From: Janthinobacterium sp. TND4EL3
GTDB lineage: Bacteria; Pseudomonadota; Gammaproteobacteria; Burkholderiales; Burkholderiaceae_D
Length of the DNA stretch: 64,000 bases
Direction: 5' to 3'
Assembly: GCF_900156175.1 (NCBI RefSeq)
Contig: NZ_FTMV01000017.1
Location: forward strand, 1-64,000
This document shows positions 1-8,219 of the stretch, one piece after another (within the stretch, counting starts at the first letter, position 1; each line of letters starts with the position of its first letter). The notes under the pieces are model-generated. The model did no database searches, had not been told where the DNA came from, and saw only the letters and a list, made by a program, of their open reading frames with translations. Both the position numbers and the translations under genes were made by a program.

Positions 1-91
1 GATGGGGATCGTATGGAAGATAGCTCGTCGTCATGTGACAAGTTTATCCGGTACTCCGTTTAGATGAAATCAATTTCTGCCGCGCAGACTC

Positions 92-355
92 CTAGGGCTT
101 GGCGGGCAGCTTGCGCACGCACAGATAGATGGAATACAGCGCCGCCAGCCCCACCAGCACGTACACGCCGCGCGACGCCGTCGTCATGGCGCCCAGGATG
201 CGGGCCACGATGTCGATGTCGAACAGGCCCACGAGCGCCCAGTTCAAGCCGCCCACGATCAACAGGATCATCGAGATCCAGTCGACCACATTCAGGCGCT
301 TGGCCGTCATTTCCTCGTTTGCAGCACCGTCCGATCCTGCCTGGATATTCGCCAT
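92..355 (-). CDS. DUF378 family small membrane protein
   Basis: This 87-residue protein has a short acidic N-terminus followed by two hydrophobic segments at about residues 25-45 and 63-80. The first carries the family-typical run around GGLNWALVGLFDID. That pattern matches DUF378 (YuzA-like) inner-membrane proteins, whose function is unknown. The start at 355 was chosen because AGGAGG lies six bases upstream; a longer in-frame reading to 556 has no ribosome site and no resemblance. It stands alone, divergent from the chemoreceptor gene, so the context gives no functional clue. Confidence 0.8.
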   Translation of the reverse strand: MANIQAGSDGAANEEMTAKRLNVVDWISMILLIVGGLNWALVGLFDIDIVARILGAMTTASRGVYVLVGLAALYSIYLCVRKLPAKP

Positions 356-717
356 GTCAACCTCCTGTGGAGAAGAAGAATGACCCGCCGCCGGGTCTGT
401 ACAAGAAACAGTGTAGGCGGGCCAACCGTGGGCGCCAGTCGGACGATGCCGGGTATGGAAGTAGGATAACTCTGTAATGCGGCGGGTGATTTTATCCGGC
501 AACACCCCTTGCGCACGCGCGCCCATGCCGGCACGTCCTTGCCCGCTGTGGCACAAGCTGTTGCTAAACAGGCAGTGACTAATTCCAATATGGAAATATT
601 TATAGATTACTTAGTACCGCACTGCTACACTCATTTCACCCCAGCAACTTCAGGGGCAAGCGCCGCGCCCCGCTGCCGCAGGGGACACGGCCACCATGGG
701 ACAACAGCTGAGGGGAC
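356..717. other. intergenic region between DUF378 gene and chemoreceptor
   Basis: About 360 bases without a credible gene. It must hold the divergent promoters of both neighbours. An A+T-rich stretch at 575-635 contains a TTCC-AATAT-GGAA near-dyad (583-595) and a possible -10 hexamer TACACT at 626-631 pointing toward the chemoreceptor. I could not find a convincing sigma-28 motif, which many chemoreceptor genes have. Confidence 0.4.
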
Positions 718-2094
718 ATGAATATTTCAAACATACGCATCGGTGTACGCCTGACGACAGGCTTTTTGCTCACTTCGCTCTTGCTGGCCGTGGTCGTCGG
801 CATCAGCACCTGGCAGTTGTCGGCGGTGAGCGGGGAAATCGACAGCAGCGTGAACCAGCGCTATGCGCGCATCGCGCAATTGCAGGCCACGCGCAACAGC
901 ACGCAGGAACAGCCTGCCCTGCACGAGCTCGACCGGCAGATCGCGGCGCAGTCGGCCCTGATGCGCGCGGCGGCCGGCACGGCCATGGCGCGCGCACACG
1001 ATACGAGCGTGCTGATCATCGCGCTGGGCCTCGTCGGCGGCGTGCTGAGCCTGGCGACGGCCTGGTTCATCAGCAGCGGCATCGTGCGGCCCTTGCGGCA
1101 TGCCGTCAAGGTGGCGCGCAAGGTGGCCGGCGGCGACTTGAGCGAGCATATCCGCGTCGAGTCCGGCGATGAAGTGGGGCAACTGCTGCAGGCGCTGAAG
1201 GACATGAATGCCAGTTTGATCAATATCGTGGGCGAGGTGCGCGGCGGCACGCACGAGATCGCGGGCGCCTCGGGCGAGATTGCGGCCGGCAACCTGGACC
1301 TGTCGCAGCGCACCCAGGCGCAAGCCAGTTCGCTGGAGCGCACGGCCGCCTCGATGGAAACGCTGACGGGCACCGTCAAGCAAAATGCCGATAACGCGCG
1401 GCAAGCCAATCAGCTGGCGCAATCGGCCGCCGACGTGGCCGGCAAAGGGGGCACGGTGGTGGCGCAAGTCATCGATACCATGAGCGCGATCAATGCATCG
1501 TCGAAAAAGATCGTTGACATTATCGGCGTCATCGACGCCATCGCCTTCCAGACAAATATCCTGGCCCTGAACGCGGCCGTGGAAGCGGCGCGGGCCGGTG
1601 AACAGGGGCGCGGCTTTGCCGTCGTGGCGGCCGAAGTCCGTACCCTGGCGCAGCGTTCGGCCGGGGCGGCGCGGGAAATCAAGCAGCTGATCGGCGACTC
1701 CGTCGAGCGCGTCGACGCGGGCGCGCGCCTGGTCGACACGGCCGGCGCCACCATGCGCGACATCGTGGCCAGCGTGCACCGCGTCACGGACATCATGGGC
1801 GAAATCAGCATGGCCAGCGGCGAGCAGTTGTCGGGCATCGAGCAAGTCAATGCCGCCATCGTGCAGATGGAGCAGGTGACGCAGCAAAACGCGGCCCTCG
1901 TGGAGCAGGCGTCGACGGCGGCAGCGGGCATGCAGCAGCGTGCCACCTTGCTGTCGGGCACCGTGGGCATTTTCAAGCTGGGCCGTGATCAGCTTCCCGC
2001 CCGAGTGGCGCCCGGCGCCAGCCTGGTGGCCGTGCAGGCCGCCACCGCGCCGGCCAGCCGGCCTGCCGCCGCCAGGGCGCGGCTGCGGGCCTGA
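718..2094 (+). CDS. methyl-accepting chemotaxis protein with short periplasmic domain
   Basis: This 458-residue chemoreceptor has a first membrane segment at about 10-32, a periplasmic part of only about 63 residues (34-96), a second membrane segment at 97-119, a HAMP domain (about 120-172) and a C-terminal signalling domain. The signalling hairpin is recognisable from IDAIAFQTNILALNAAVEAA and the following GRGFAVVAAEVR. It would pass a signal to CheA/CheW at the cell pole. A usual four-helix-bundle sensor has about 150 periplasmic residues, so this one looks internally shortened. No C-terminal NWETF-type CheR tether is visible. GAGGGG precedes the ATG at a good distance. No che genes are nearby. 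Confidence 0.93.
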   Translation: MNISNIRIGVRLTTGFLLTSLLLAVVVGISTWQLSAVSGEIDSSVNQRYARIAQLQATRNSTQEQPALHELDRQIAAQSALMRAAAGTAMARAHDTSVLIIALGLVGGVLSLATAWFISSGIVRPLRHAVKVARKVAGGDLSEHIRVESGDEVGQLLQALKDMNASLINIVGEVRGGTHEIAGASGEIAAGNLDLSQRTQAQASSLERTAASMETLTGTVKQNADNARQANQLAQSAADVAGKGGTVVAQVIDTMSAINASSKKIVDIIGVIDAIAFQTNILALNAAVEAARAGEQGRGFAVVAAEVRTLAQRSAGAAREIKQLIGDSVERVDAGARLVDTAGATMRDIVASVHRVTDIMGEISMASGEQLSGIEQVNAAIVQMEQVTQQNAALVEQASTAAAGMQQRATLLSGTVGIFKLGRDQLPARVAPGASLVAVQAATAPASRPAAARARLRA

Positions 2095-2113
2095 GTTTGC
2101 CTGCGACAGCGCC

Positions 2114-2638
2114 CTACAGCTGCTTGTACATGATGGTGGTGGCGTCCAGCCGGCCGCCGGCCGGCGCCAGCGCATAGCCGGGGATGCTGCCCGCCGCCAC
2201 ATAGCCGAGCGACAGATACAGCGCTTGCGCATGGTCATCGCTGCGCGTGTCCAGCGTCAGCAGGCTGCGCGGCAAGCGGCGCGCCTGTTCCTCCAGCGCC
2301 CGCATCAGCTGGCGCGCGATGCCGTGGCGGCGGTAAGCGGGCGCGACGAGCAGCTTGCGCACCTCGGCCCGGTGCGCCTGGTTCGGGTTGGTATCCCAGT
2401 CCAGCTGCACGGCGCCCGCCACCTTCCCTTCCACTTCGGCCACCAGCAGCAGGCGCACGCCGCGCGCCACGGCCGGCAAGACGTTGTCCGTCCAGAACGC
2501 CTGGCTGGCCGCCACGTCGAAGGGGAAAATAAAACCGATGCTGGCGCCGTCGTGCACGCAGTCTTGCAGCAAGGCGCCCAGTTCCGGCAGGCGCTCGCGA
2601 ATATCGGCGGAACTGAAACTGCGCAGCGATGCGGGCAT
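2114..2638 (-). CDS. GNAT family N-acetyltransferase
   Basis: This 174-residue protein has the Gcn5-related fold. A strand with VRKLLVAPAYRRHGIARQLM gives the acetyl-CoA pyrophosphate loop (Q/RxxGxG/A type, here RRHGIA), and it is followed by a helix and LTLDTRSDDHAQALYLSLGY. The substrate cannot be told from sequence. The start at 2638 leaves only 7 bases after the stop of the upstream XRE-cupin regulator on the same strand, so the two are probably one operon and the regulator likely controls this enzyme. Confidence 0.88.
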   Translation of the reverse strand: MPASLRSFSSADIRERLPELGALLQDCVHDGASIGFIFPFDVAASQAFWTDNVLPAVARGVRLLLVAEVEGKVAGAVQLDWDTNPNQAHRAEVRKLLVAPAYRRHGIARQLMRALEEQARRLPRSLLTLDTRSDDHAQALYLSLGYVAAGSIPGYALAPAGGRLDATTIMYKQL

Positions 2639-2645
2639 GATGACC

Positions 2646-3218
2646 TCAGACGAGAAAGAGAAAATAACGGGCGCCGCAGTCCGGCGGCGTCGCAAACGCG
2701 CTGGCGCCGTGCAGCTGGTAGCGCAGGCAGTCGCCCGGCAATAAAGCGTGGGAGCGGCCGTCGACCGTCACGTCGAGCCTGCCCTCCTGCAGCAGCAGAT
2801 GGTGTTCCATGCCGGGCCGGGGCGAGGCGGCATACGATATCGTCACGCCGGCGCCGAGCGTGCATTCGAGCGCTTCGCCGGCCAGGTCGCGCGACGGCGG
2901 CGAGACGCAGCGGCGGACAAAGCCGGTGTCCGGGTCCGTCCATACGGCTTGTTCAGCTCGCCGCAGCAGGGGCGGGAAATCGTCCTCGACCATGCGCAGC
3001 AGGCGCGACATGGCCAGGCCATAGGCCGTACACAGCTTGCCCAGCACGGCAGTCGTCGGGCTGACGTCGCCGTTTTCCAGGCGCGACAGGGTGGCGCGGC
3101 TGACCTGGCTCACGTTCGCCAGCTGGTCCAGCGACCAGCCCCGCTCCACGCGCAGCTGTTTCAGGCGCGCCGCCAGCCGCTCTTCGGTATTGTCGTCGTC
3201 TGCGATAGGATTTTCCAT
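2646..3218 (-). CDS. XRE family regulator with C-terminal cupin domain
   Basis: This 190-residue regulator has an N-terminal helix-turn-helix (about residues 14-68, with SQVSRATLSRLENG as the recognition part) and a small cupin barrel at about 110-190 (PGMEHHLLLQEGRLDV and LLPGDCLRYQLHG). It belongs to the HTH-cupin (PuuR-like) group, which senses small ligands. The ATG at 3218 lies inside a palindrome that is repeated just upstream, so autorepression is likely. It is followed after 7 bases by a GNAT acetyltransferase gene, its probable target. Confidence 0.92.
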   Translation of the reverse strand: MENPIADDDNTEERLAARLKQLRVERGWSLDQLANVSQVSRATLSRLENGDVSPTTAVLGKLCTAYGLAMSRLLRMVEDDFPPLLRRAEQAVWTDPDTGFVRRCVSPPSRDLAGEALECTLGAGVTISYAASPRPGMEHHLLLQEGRLDVTVDGRSHALLPGDCLRYQLHGASAFATPPDCGARYFLFLV

Positions 3219-3245
3219 ATATGGGAATTTATTCCATATATGGAA
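3213..3245. promoter_or_regulatory. duplicated palindromic operator upstream of XRE-cupin regulator
   Basis: Two copies of one palindrome lie 19 bases apart. TTCCATATATGGAA at 3232-3245 is perfect. TTCCATATATGGGAA at 3213-3227 has one inserted G and covers the regulator's start codon. They fill the 32-base gap between the LysR stop and the XRE start. The arrangement is what a helix-turn-helix autorepressor would use. Binding is inferred. Confidence 0.65.
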
Positions 3246-3250
3246 AACAG

Positions 3251-4150
3251 TCAAGCCATGCGCGACGCGTGGCGGCACAGCTCCAGGAAGCCGGCCAGGC
3301 GCGGCGAGAGGATTTTCTTCGATTGGCGGATCAGGTAAAAATTGCGCTCCAGGGGCGGCAGCATGGTGTCCAGTTCCACCAGTTGCCCGCTGGCCAGCAA
3401 ATCGGCCACCACCACGCGCGACAGGCAGGCGATGCCGAGGCCGGCCGCCGCGCCATACTTGATCGCTTCCGAATTGCTGAACTCGCCCGCGGCGCGCAGA
3501 TAGTGCAGATACGGCACCAGCGCCTGCTCCACGGTTTCGCGCGTGCCCGAGCCCGCCTCGCGCAGCAGCCAGCCCGCCTGGTTCAGCTCCGCAAAGCTGA
3601 GCAGATGGCGCAGCTGCGCCAGCGGATGCGTGGGCGCGGCCACGATCAGCATCTGGTCCGTCAGCCACGGCTCCACCAGCAGGCCCGCTTCGTGGCACGG
3701 TCCTTCGATCAGGCCGATGTCGACGCGAAATTCCGCCACGGCGGCCGCGATATCGGCCGTGTTGGCGATCGTCACCTGCGGAATGCTGCGCCCGTACTGC
3801 TGCGCCGCCTGCGCCAGGATCTGCGGCAGCAGATAGATGCCGATGGTCGTGCTGGCACCGATCTGCAGGCTGACGGGCACGGACGGGTCGGCGCCCGCGA
3901 ACTGGCGCTCGATGCTGGCGGCCGCGTCGCGCATCTGCCGCGCCTGCGGCAACAGCAAACGGCCATTGTCGTTGAGCACCAGGCGCTTGCCCACGCGGTC
4001 GAACAGCTGGGCGCCCAGCAGGGTTTCCAGTTCGTTCAGGGACGCGCTGGTGGCCGATTGTGACAGCGCAATCTGTTCGGCGGCCGCGCTGGTGCTGCCC
4101 GTGTCCGCCACGGCCAGGAAGATCTGCAGTTGCCGTAACGTAAGCGCCAT
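3251..4150 (-). CDS. LysR family regulator, YeiE-like
   Basis: This 299-residue LysR regulator has a winged helix-turn-helix at residues 3-62 (SAAAEQIALSQSATSASLNELE) and an effector-binding domain after about residue 90. It is divergent from a YeiH-type membrane protein gene, the classical yeiE/yeiH arrangement. YeiE is reported as a regulator linked to sulfite and iron homeostasis in enterobacteria. The most direct inference is control of the neighbouring transporter. The effector here is unknown. Confidence 0.9.
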   Translation of the reverse strand: MALTLRQLQIFLAVADTGSTSAAAEQIALSQSATSASLNELETLLGAQLFDRVGKRLVLNDNGRLLLPQARQMRDAAASIERQFAGADPSVPVSLQIGASTTIGIYLLPQILAQAAQQYGRSIPQVTIANTADIAAAVAEFRVDIGLIEGPCHEAGLLVEPWLTDQMLIVAAPTHPLAQLRHLLSFAELNQAGWLLREAGSGTRETVEQALVPYLHYLRAAGEFSNSEAIKYGAAAGLGIACLSRVVVADLLASGQLVELDTMLPPLERNFYLIRQSKKILSPRLAGFLELCRHASRMA

Positions 4151-4162
4151 CTCATATACTCA

Positions 4163-4176
4163 TTTAATAGGTTAAA
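4163..4176. promoter_or_regulatory. candidate LysR operator in yeiE/yeiH intergenic region
   Basis: TTTAA-TAGG-TTAAA forms a short dyad in the A+T-rich gap between the divergent LysR and YeiH genes. LysR proteins bind interrupted dyads in such gaps. A further TTTAA occurs at about 4202. The assignment is positional and tentative. Confidence 0.35.
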
Positions 4177-4257
4177 CATACAAAAACAATCCGTTTTACC
4201 ATTTAATCGACGAACTGTACAGTCATGCCATACGAACCAAGAACCATGGAGTACGGC

Positions 4258-5334
4258 ATGTCTTCTCTCTCAACAACTAATACCACCAGTTTCAGCGACC
4301 GCTACGGCCGCCTCCTGCCCGGCCTGCTGCTGAGCGGCATCATCGCCTGGGGCGCCATCGCGCTGGGCAAGCTGGCATGGATGCAAAGCCACGGCATGAG
4401 CGCCCTGACCCTGGCCATCATGCTGGGCATTGTGCTGGGCAACAGCGTGTATGGCCGCCTGGCGCCCACCTGCGGCGCGGGCGTGGCCTTTTCCAAGCAG
4501 ACGTTATTGCGTCTTGGCATCATCCTCTACGGCTTCCGATTGACGTTCCAGGATATCGGCCAAGTGGGCCTGGCCGGCATCGCCATCGACGCGCTGGTGC
4601 TGGCGTCCACGTTCGGCCTGGCCATGTTCCTCGGCACCCGGGTCTTCAAGCTGGAGCGCAACAGCGCCATCCTGATCGGCGCCGGCAGCTCCATCTGCGG
4701 GGCGGCGGCCGTGATGGCGACGGAACCCGTCGTCAAGGGACGCAGCGAAGACGTTACCGTGGCCGTCTCCACCGTCGTCGTGTTCGGCACCATCGCCATC
4801 TTCCTGTACCCGCTGCTGTACCAGCTGAACCAGGGCTGGCAGCTGCTGGGCGCCACGCCCACGGCCTTCGGCGTGTACATCGGCTCGACCGTGCATGAAG
4901 TGGCGCAGGTGGTGGCGGCCGGCAAGTCGATCAGCCAGGAAGCGGCGAACGCGGCCGTGATCGCCAAGATGGTGCGCGTGATGATGCTGGCGCCCTTCCT
5001 CGTCATCCTGTCGGCCGTGCTGGCGCGCGGCAAGGCCAAGGCCGGTGGCAACGACAAGGCGGCCAAGCTGGCCATCCCCTGGTTCGCCTTCATCTTCATC
5101 GGCGCGGTGGCCTTCAATTCGCTGGGCCTGTTGCCAGCGGGCACCGTGGCCGCCATCACCGAGTTCGACACGGCCCTGCTGGCCATGGCCATGGCGGCCC
5201 TGGGCCTGACGACGCATATGTCGGCCATCCGCCGCGCCGGCATCAAGCCCCTGCTGCTGGCCGGCCTGCTGTTCTGCTGGCTGATCGCCGGCGGCGCCGC
5301 CATCAACCACGTGGTGGCCAGCCTGTTCGCATGA
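4258..5334 (+). CDS. YeiH/UPF0324 family membrane protein, putative sulfate exporter family
   Basis: This 358-residue integral membrane protein has roughly ten hydrophobic segments. Conserved UPF0324 stretches are visible: LRLGIILYGFRLTFQDIG, GAGSSICGAAAVMATEPV and GVYIGSTVHEVAQVVAAG. The family is often called putative sulfate exporter, but the substrate is not firmly established. I chose the ATG at 4258 because GGAG lies six bases upstream; in-frame ATGs at 4225 and 4246 have weaker sites. The divergent YeiE-like LysR gene supports YeiH identity. Confidence 0.9.
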   Translation: MSSLSTTNTTSFSDRYGRLLPGLLLSGIIAWGAIALGKLAWMQSHGMSALTLAIMLGIVLGNSVYGRLAPTCGAGVAFSKQTLLRLGIILYGFRLTFQDIGQVGLAGIAIDALVLASTFGLAMFLGTRVFKLERNSAILIGAGSSICGAAAVMATEPVVKGRSEDVTVAVSTVVVFGTIAIFLYPLLYQLNQGWQLLGATPTAFGVYIGSTVHEVAQVVAAGKSISQEAANAAVIAKMVRVMMLAPFLVILSAVLARGKAKAGGNDKAAKLAIPWFAFIFIGAVAFNSLGLLPAGTVAAITEFDTALLAMAMAALGLTTHMSAIRRAGIKPLLLAGLLFCWLIAGGAAINHVVASLFA

Positions 5335-5379
5335 ACATGATGAACCGCTTGAGATGGCACAACCACGGGCAAATACTGC

Positions 5380-5407
5380 TTGCAAGCACACAGTGACCCG
5401 CTACAAT
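5380..5407 (+). promoter_or_regulatory. sigma-70-type promoter for MerR regulator gene
   Basis: TTGCAA (5380-5385) and TACAAT (5402-5407) are separated by 16 bases, about 30 bases upstream of the MerR ATG. This is a good vegetative promoter by sequence. It would also drive the coupled FAD oxidoreductase gene. Confidence 0.55.
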
Positions 5408-5437
5408 GAGGGAACCACGGTTCATCAACGGGTCATC

Positions 5438-6436
5438 ATGAAGACATCGGCGACTGACAAAGAGGAATCCGGCGCAGAGCACGGCGCCTTGCGCAGCGGC
5501 GATGCCGCCAGGCTGGCCGGCGTGCCCGTGGAAACCCTGCGCGTCTGGGAACGCCGCTACGGCATTGCCGCCACGCAGCGCTCGGCCAGCGGCCAGCGCC
5601 TGTATTCCGCCAGCCAGGTGCGCCGGCTGGGACTGATCAAGCAACTGGTCGACCTGGGCCACAACGTGGGCATGCTGGCCCACTTGCCGCAAGACAGCCT
5701 GCAGCAACTGCTGGCGCCGCCCGTTGCCGTTTCCGCGCCCCTCCTGCCGCGCCCGCTGCGCCTGGCCCTCGTGGGCACGACCTTGCCGATGCGCATGTCG
5801 AGCGACTTGCGCGGCACGGCCAGCATGCCCGCCTGCGACGTGGTGCGCGTCTGCGACAGCCTGGCCGAGGCGCCGCAAGCCTTGCTGGGCGCGCGCGCCG
5901 ACATCATCATGCTGGAAATTGCCGAACTGGGCGACGAAGCCTTGCCGCTGATCCGCGCGGCCAGCCTGGCGGGCGCCGCGCGCGCCATCGTCGTGCTGTA
6001 CCACTTCGGCGCCAGCGCCACCATCGCCCGCCTGCGCGCCGAGGATTGCCTGCTGGCCCGCGAACCGGCCGCGCCGGCCGACATCCTGCGCATGTGCGCC
6101 GGCGCCCTGGCCGGCACCAGCCCGGCGTCCGCGCCCCTGGCCACGCCGCTGCCGCCCGTGCCGCCCTGCCGTTTCGACGCCCAGGCGCTGGCCGCCATCA
6201 CGGCCGCCACGCCCACCGTGGCTTGCGAATGTCCGCGCCACCTGGCCGAGATCCTGCTGATGGTGGGCAGTTTCGAGCGCTACAGCCTGCACTGCGCCAC
6301 GCGCCACCCGGACGACGCCCTGCTGCACGAGGAACTGGCGCATGCCACGGGCCAGGCGCGCGCCATGCTGGAAACGGCCATGGACAGGCTGGCGCGCGCC
6401 GAAGGATTGCCCCTGCCGGCCGATGCGCATGGATAG
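5438..6436 (+). CDS. MerR family regulator with degenerate cobalamin-binding-like domain
   Basis: This 332-residue protein has an N-terminal MerR winged helix (about 18-85, VETLRVWERRYGI and SASGQRLYSASQVRRL). It is followed by a proline linker and an alpha/beta domain (about 105-215) shaped like the B12-binding domain of LitR/CarH light regulators. The ExH and DxHxxG cobalamin ligands of that family are not visible, so any B12-dependent light sensing is doubtful. Its stop overlaps the start of the next gene by 8 bases, which suggests translational coupling with the FAD oxidoreductase. An earlier in-frame start at 5354 lacks a ribosome site. Confidence 0.85.
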   Translation: MKTSATDKEESGAEHGALRSGDAARLAGVPVETLRVWERRYGIAATQRSASGQRLYSASQVRRLGLIKQLVDLGHNVGMLAHLPQDSLQQLLAPPVAVSAPLLPRPLRLALVGTTLPMRMSSDLRGTASMPACDVVRVCDSLAEAPQALLGARADIIMLEIAELGDEALPLIRAASLAGAARAIVVLYHFGASATIARLRAEDCLLAREPAAPADILRMCAGALAGTSPASAPLATPLPPVPPCRFDAQALAAITAATPTVACECPRHLAEILLMVGSFERYSLHCATRHPDDALLHEELAHATGQARAMLETAMDRLARAEGLPLPADAHG

Positions 6437-7478
6437 GCCGCGCCACATCGCCGTCGTCGGCGCCGGCATCGCCGGCCTGTCCTGCGCCAGCGCCTTGCAG
6501 CATGCGGGCGTGCAGGTGACCGTCTTCGAGGCGGCCGCCACGCTGGCGGGCCGCATGGCCACGCGGCGCGCCGATGACTGGCAGTGCGACCACGGCGCCC
6601 AGTATTTCACGGCCCGCTCGGCCACCTTCCGCGCGGAAGTGGCGCGCTGGCAGCTGGCTGGCGTGGCCGCCCTGTGGACGCCGCGCCTGTGCCTGCTGGC
6701 GGCCGACGGCAGCGCGCACGCGCCGGCCGGCGCCATCGAACGCTTCGTCGGCATGCCGCGCATGAGCGCACCGGCGAAATGGCTGGCCAGCGGCCTGCCG
6801 CTGCAGTTGCAAACCTGCATCACCGACCTGCAGCGCAGCGCGGACGGCTGGCAACTGCAGACGCGGGAGCTGGGCCTGCTGGACCAGGTCTACGACGCCG
6901 TCGTGCTGGCCATCCCCGCGCCGCAGGCCCTGCCCCTGCTGCAGGCGCATTGCGCGCACCTGGCCAGCCTGGCGGCCGGCGTCACCATGCAGCCGTGCTG
7001 GGCCGTCATGGCCCGCCATGCGCAGCCGCTGCCGCTGCCCTTCGACGCGGCCTTCGTCAACCACGGCCCGCTGCGCTGGATCGCGCGCAACAACAGCAAG
7101 CCGGGACGCAGCGGCCAGGAAAGCTGGCTGCTGCACGCCCAGCCCGACTGGAGCGCGGAGCATCTGGACATGCCCGCGGAACAGGTGGCGCAGGCGCTGC
7201 TGCACGCCTTCGCCCGGCTCGGCGCGCCGGCGCCGCAGGCCTGGAGCGCCCACTGCTGGCAGCATGCGGCCCCGGCCGGCAAGGACGCGCTGTTTGCCTG
7301 GCATGGCCGCGCCCGCCTGGGCCTGTGCGGCGACTGGCTGCAGGGCGGCACCGTGGAAGGCGCCTGGCTCAGTGGCCGCGCCCTGGCCGCCCACCTGCTG
7401 CTGGCGGCCGAAGCGGCGGCGCTGGTGGCCGGGCTGGCCGACGACGCCCCCGCCGCCGTGCTGCCGGTGCCGGTCTGA
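6429..7478 (+). CDS. FAD/NAD(P)-binding oxidoreductase, renalase-like
   Basis: This 349-residue flavoprotein begins with a textbook dinucleotide-binding fold (HIAVVGAGIAGLSCASAL) followed by FEAAATLAGRMATRR. DHGAQYFTAR and the C-terminal LGLCGDWLQGGTVEGAWLSGRALA are typical of the renalase-like/amine-oxidase group often found near photolyase genes. The substrate is unknown. It overlaps the upstream MerR gene, so the regulator probably acts on this unit. An ATG at 6423 in the same frame is an alternative start. Confidence 0.88.
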   Translation: MDRPRHIAVVGAGIAGLSCASALQHAGVQVTVFEAAATLAGRMATRRADDWQCDHGAQYFTARSATFRAEVARWQLAGVAALWTPRLCLLAADGSAHAPAGAIERFVGMPRMSAPAKWLASGLPLQLQTCITDLQRSADGWQLQTRELGLLDQVYDAVVLAIPAPQALPLLQAHCAHLASLAAGVTMQPCWAVMARHAQPLPLPFDAAFVNHGPLRWIARNNSKPGRSGQESWLLHAQPDWSAEHLDMPAEQVAQALLHAFARLGAPAPQAWSAHCWQHAAPAGKDALFAWHGRARLGLCGDWLQGGTVEGAWLSGRALAAHLLLAAEAAALVAGLADDAPAAVLPVPV

Positions 7479-7504
7479 GCGCGCGGCCGGGCCGGCCGGC
7501 GCGC
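7479..7504 (+). terminator. G+C-rich hairpin after oxidoreductase gene
   Basis: Immediately after the stop codon, GCGCGC at 7479-7484 pairs with GCGCGC at 7499-7504, and GGCCGG/CCGGCC extend the stem inward. There is no run of T after it, so it may act as an mRNA 3' end or a weak terminator rather than a classical one. Confidence 0.4.
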
Positions 7505-7575
7505 AGGCGCAAAACTTCGTACAATAAGCGTGTTTTGCGTTTTCAATCCGGCCACGGCCCCATCCAGGAACATCC

Positions 7576-8217
7576 ATGCATCTCTCGAACTGGCTGCTTT
7601 TCTGCAGCGTCGCTCTGCTCGTCACGTTTTCGCCCGGCCCCGCCGTCCTGCTGGCCATTTCGAATGCCATCGCCGTCGGCCCGCGCCGCGCCATGATCAG
7701 CAGCATGGGTAACGGTTTTGGCCTGTTCATCATTTCCGGCGTGGCCATGGCCGGCATGGGCGTCGTGCTGGCCACCTCGGCCACCGCCTTCATGCTGCTG
7801 AAACTGGCCGGCGCCCTCTACCTCGTGTACCTGGGCATCAAGCAATGGCGCAGCAAGACCAGCATCGTGGCCGACGCGCCCGTGCTGCAAGGGGCGGCGA
7901 ATCCAAATTCCTTCTGGAAACTCTTCCGCCAGGGCTTGACGGTGGCGCTGACGAACCCGAAAGCCATCCTGTTCTTTTCGGCCCTGTTCCCGCAGTTCAT
8001 CACCCCGGGCGAACCCGTGGCCGTCCAGTTCACCGTGCTGACGACCTCGTTTGTCGCCTGCGCCATGCTGGCCCATCTGTTCTACGCCAACCTGGCGCGT
8101 TTGCTGAAAAGCCAGCTGGCCACGCCGGGCCGCGCCAAACTGTTCAACCGCATCTCGGGCGGCGCCTTCGTGCTGCTGGGACTGAGCCTGCTGCGCCTGC
8201 GCGCCAAGGCCGCCTAA
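7576..8217 (+). CDS. LysE/RhtB family amino-acid exporter
   Basis: This 213-residue protein has about six membrane segments. The LysE family signature VTFSPGPAVLLAISNAI lies near the N-terminus, followed by GNGFGLFIISG, KLAGALYLVYLGIKQW and TNPKAILFFSALFPQFI. These proteins export amino acids or derivatives such as homoserine, threonine or lysine across the inner membrane. The precise substrate is unknown. It ends two bases from the convergent alpha/beta hydrolase gene. Confidence 0.93.
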   Translation: MHLSNWLLFCSVALLVTFSPGPAVLLAISNAIAVGPRRAMISSMGNGFGLFIISGVAMAGMGVVLATSATAFMLLKLAGALYLVYLGIKQWRSKTSIVADAPVLQGAANPNSFWKLFRQGLTVALTNPKAILFFSALFPQFITPGEPVAVQFTVLTTSFVACAMLAHLFYANLARLLKSQLATPGRAKLFNRISGGAFVLLGLSLLRLRAKAA

Positions 8218-8219
8218 CG

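Noticed and set aside
1..63. Open frame ending at TAG 61-63 at the window start
   Set aside because: Twenty codons at an edge could be the end of a gene, but nothing in them is recognisable.
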